A stretch of DNA of 64,000 bases from Gemmatimonadota bacterium (GTDB taxonomy: Bacteria; Gemmatimonadota; Gemmatimonadetes; Longimicrobiales; Gaopeijiaceae), in NCBI GenBank assembly GCA_029879725.1, contig JAOUPR010000002.1, positions 1-64,000 of the forward strand. Reading direction: 5' to 3'. A program made the position numbers and the translations under genes. Below are positions 63,252-64,000 of this stretch, piece by piece; the stretch's first letter is position 1, and every line of letters starts with the position of its first letter. The notes beneath the pieces are model-generated. The model did no database searches. It saw only the letters and a list, made by a program, of their open reading frames with translations, and was not told the origin of the DNA.

Positions 63252-64000
63252 ATGGATCACGACACCACTCCCGCGCTCCGACGGTCCACGCTGGGCATCC
63301 ACGCGGGGGAAGGCCCGAGGGAGCCGGGAACGCCCGTGGTCCCTCCTCTCGTCCAGAGCGCCACGTTCTTCTGGGGGGATCCGGCCGACGGCGAATTGCG
63401 CTACAGCCGTTACCTGAACAATCCCAACCACCTCGCCCTGGCGAAGAAGCTGGCCGCCCTCGAAGGAACCGAGGCCGCGCTCGCCCTCGCCAGCGGGATG
63501 GCGGCCATGTCCATGGCGCTCCTGGCCCACGTGGAGGCAGGGAGCCACATCGTGGCCTCACGGTACCTGTACGGCGCCACCCAGGGGCTCCTGAGCGGTG
63601 AGCTTCCTCGCCGGGGGGTCACCACCACCTTCGTGGATCCCTTCCAACCGGGTGCGTGGGAGGCCGCCATCCGACCGGAGACGCGGGTGCTCCTCATGGA
63701 GACTCCGACCAACCCGTCCCTCCGCATCCTGGACCCACGCCCGCTCGCGGCCCTGGCCCGGAGCCGGGGCCTGGTGCTCGTGAGCGACTGCACGTTCGCG
63801 TCGCCCACCAACTTCCGGGGCGCCGCCCACGGAATCGACATCGTGGTCCAGAGCGCCACCAAGTATCTGGGTGGACATTCGGACCTCATCGCGGGCACCG
63901 TGGCGGGTTCGAAGGCCCACGTGGACAGGATCATCCAGGTCGCTCGGCTCTACGGCCCCGCTCTGGATCCGCATGCTGCCTTTCTTCTGGACCGTGGGAT
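63252..64000 (+). CDS. Cys/Met-metabolism PLP-dependent enzyme (cystathionine lyase/synthase family), 3' end outside window
   Basis: The first 249 codons of a trans-sulfuration fold-type I enzyme; the gene continues past 64000. It shows YSRYLNNPNHLALAKKLAALEG, ALASGMAAMSMALLA (cofactor phosphate), LLMETPTNPSLRILD, VSDCTFASPTN (Asp to the pyridine) and the Schiff-base Lys in VQSATKYLGGHSDLIAG. Cystathionine gamma-synthase, beta-lyase and methionine gamma-lyase share these. The ATG at 63252 sits 82 bases after the previous stop, with no strong ribosome site. Since only the N-terminal ~60% is present, the exact activity cannot be assigned. Confidence 0.87.
   Translation, partial: MDHDTTPALRRSTLGIHAGEGPREPGTPVVPPLVQSATFFWGDPADGELRYSRYLNNPNHLALAKKLAALEGTEAALALASGMAAMSMALLAHVEAGSHIVASRYLYGATQGLLSGELPRRGVTTTFVDPFQPGAWEAAIRPETRVLLMETPTNPSLRILDPRPLAALARSRGLVLVSDCTFASPTNFRGAAHGIDIVVQSATKYLGGHSDLIAGTVAGSKAHVDRIIQVARLYGPALDPHAAFLLDRG

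Noticed and set aside
1-64000. CRISPR array, insertion sequence or prophage
   Set aside because: No regularly spaced repeats, transposase or integrase motifs, or terminal inverted repeats with target duplications were seen.

Overview
The window is high-GC, gene-dense bacterial chromosome with short intergenic gaps; no stretch of more than about 210 bases lacks a gene. GTG and TTG starts and 4-base stop/start overlaps (ATGA, GTGA, TTGA) are common. It has diderm outer-membrane biogenesis genes (two SurA/PrsA-type foldases, two beta-barrel-like proteins, many lipoproteins) and a mixture of housekeeping genes that suggests a Gemmatimonadota-like lineage. That placement is inference from gene content; the 5S fragment is too short to prove it. 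I see no insertion sequence, prophage, CRISPR array or tRNA, so this is core chromosome and not an island.

Layout. Bases 1-54 are the 3' end of a 5S rRNA on the + strand, closed by a strong hairpin, so an rRNA operon ends here. It meets head-on a leftward operon V4R protein - ruvX - mltG - thiE (2792 to 105). Then come ytxH and pyrimidine-nucleoside phosphorylase (+), a DUF3343 protein and a class A penicillin-binding protein (-), and a rightward run folK, a zinc-protease-like lipoprotein, aroB, an acyl-CoA ligase, a NYN/LOTUS RNA-binding protein, a 3-methyladenine glycosylase, an NhaC antiporter, and etfB-etfA behind a leader with three hairpins (7214-17834). Next are an M23 lipoprotein, moeA and a barrel protein (-), then a + pair of SH3-repeat and M30-like lipoprotein genes and a zinc-ribbon membrane protein. 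An EamA permease (-), a small unknown protein and a class V aminotransferase (+) follow.

From 28.8 to 31.4 kb the leftward genes are dacB, a PerR-type regulator and a P1B-4 metal ATPase preceded by a palindromic operator. This looks like a peroxide/iron-controlled Fe(II) efflux unit. acs is divergent. After a hexapeptide acyltransferase (-) come a DUF2281-like protein, guaB, a second class V aminotransferase and an MltD-like transglycosylase (+).

Bases 53431 down to 38913 are one long leftward series: DUF58, BatA-like, mfd, PrsA-like, [terminator], SurA-like, pdxA, ftsE, ftsX, EnvC-like activator, holB, moaC. It joins envelope protein folding, septal peptidoglycan hydrolase control and DNA replication/repair. 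To the right lie a DUF4384 protein with a disordered tail (+), a barrel/lipoprotein pair (-), and a rightward operon lepA - ROK kinase - PfkB kinase - STAS/ATPase - DUF4325-like protein (57919-63169), probably carrying a partner-switch-like regulator. A Cys/Met-metabolism PLP enzyme runs off the right edge.
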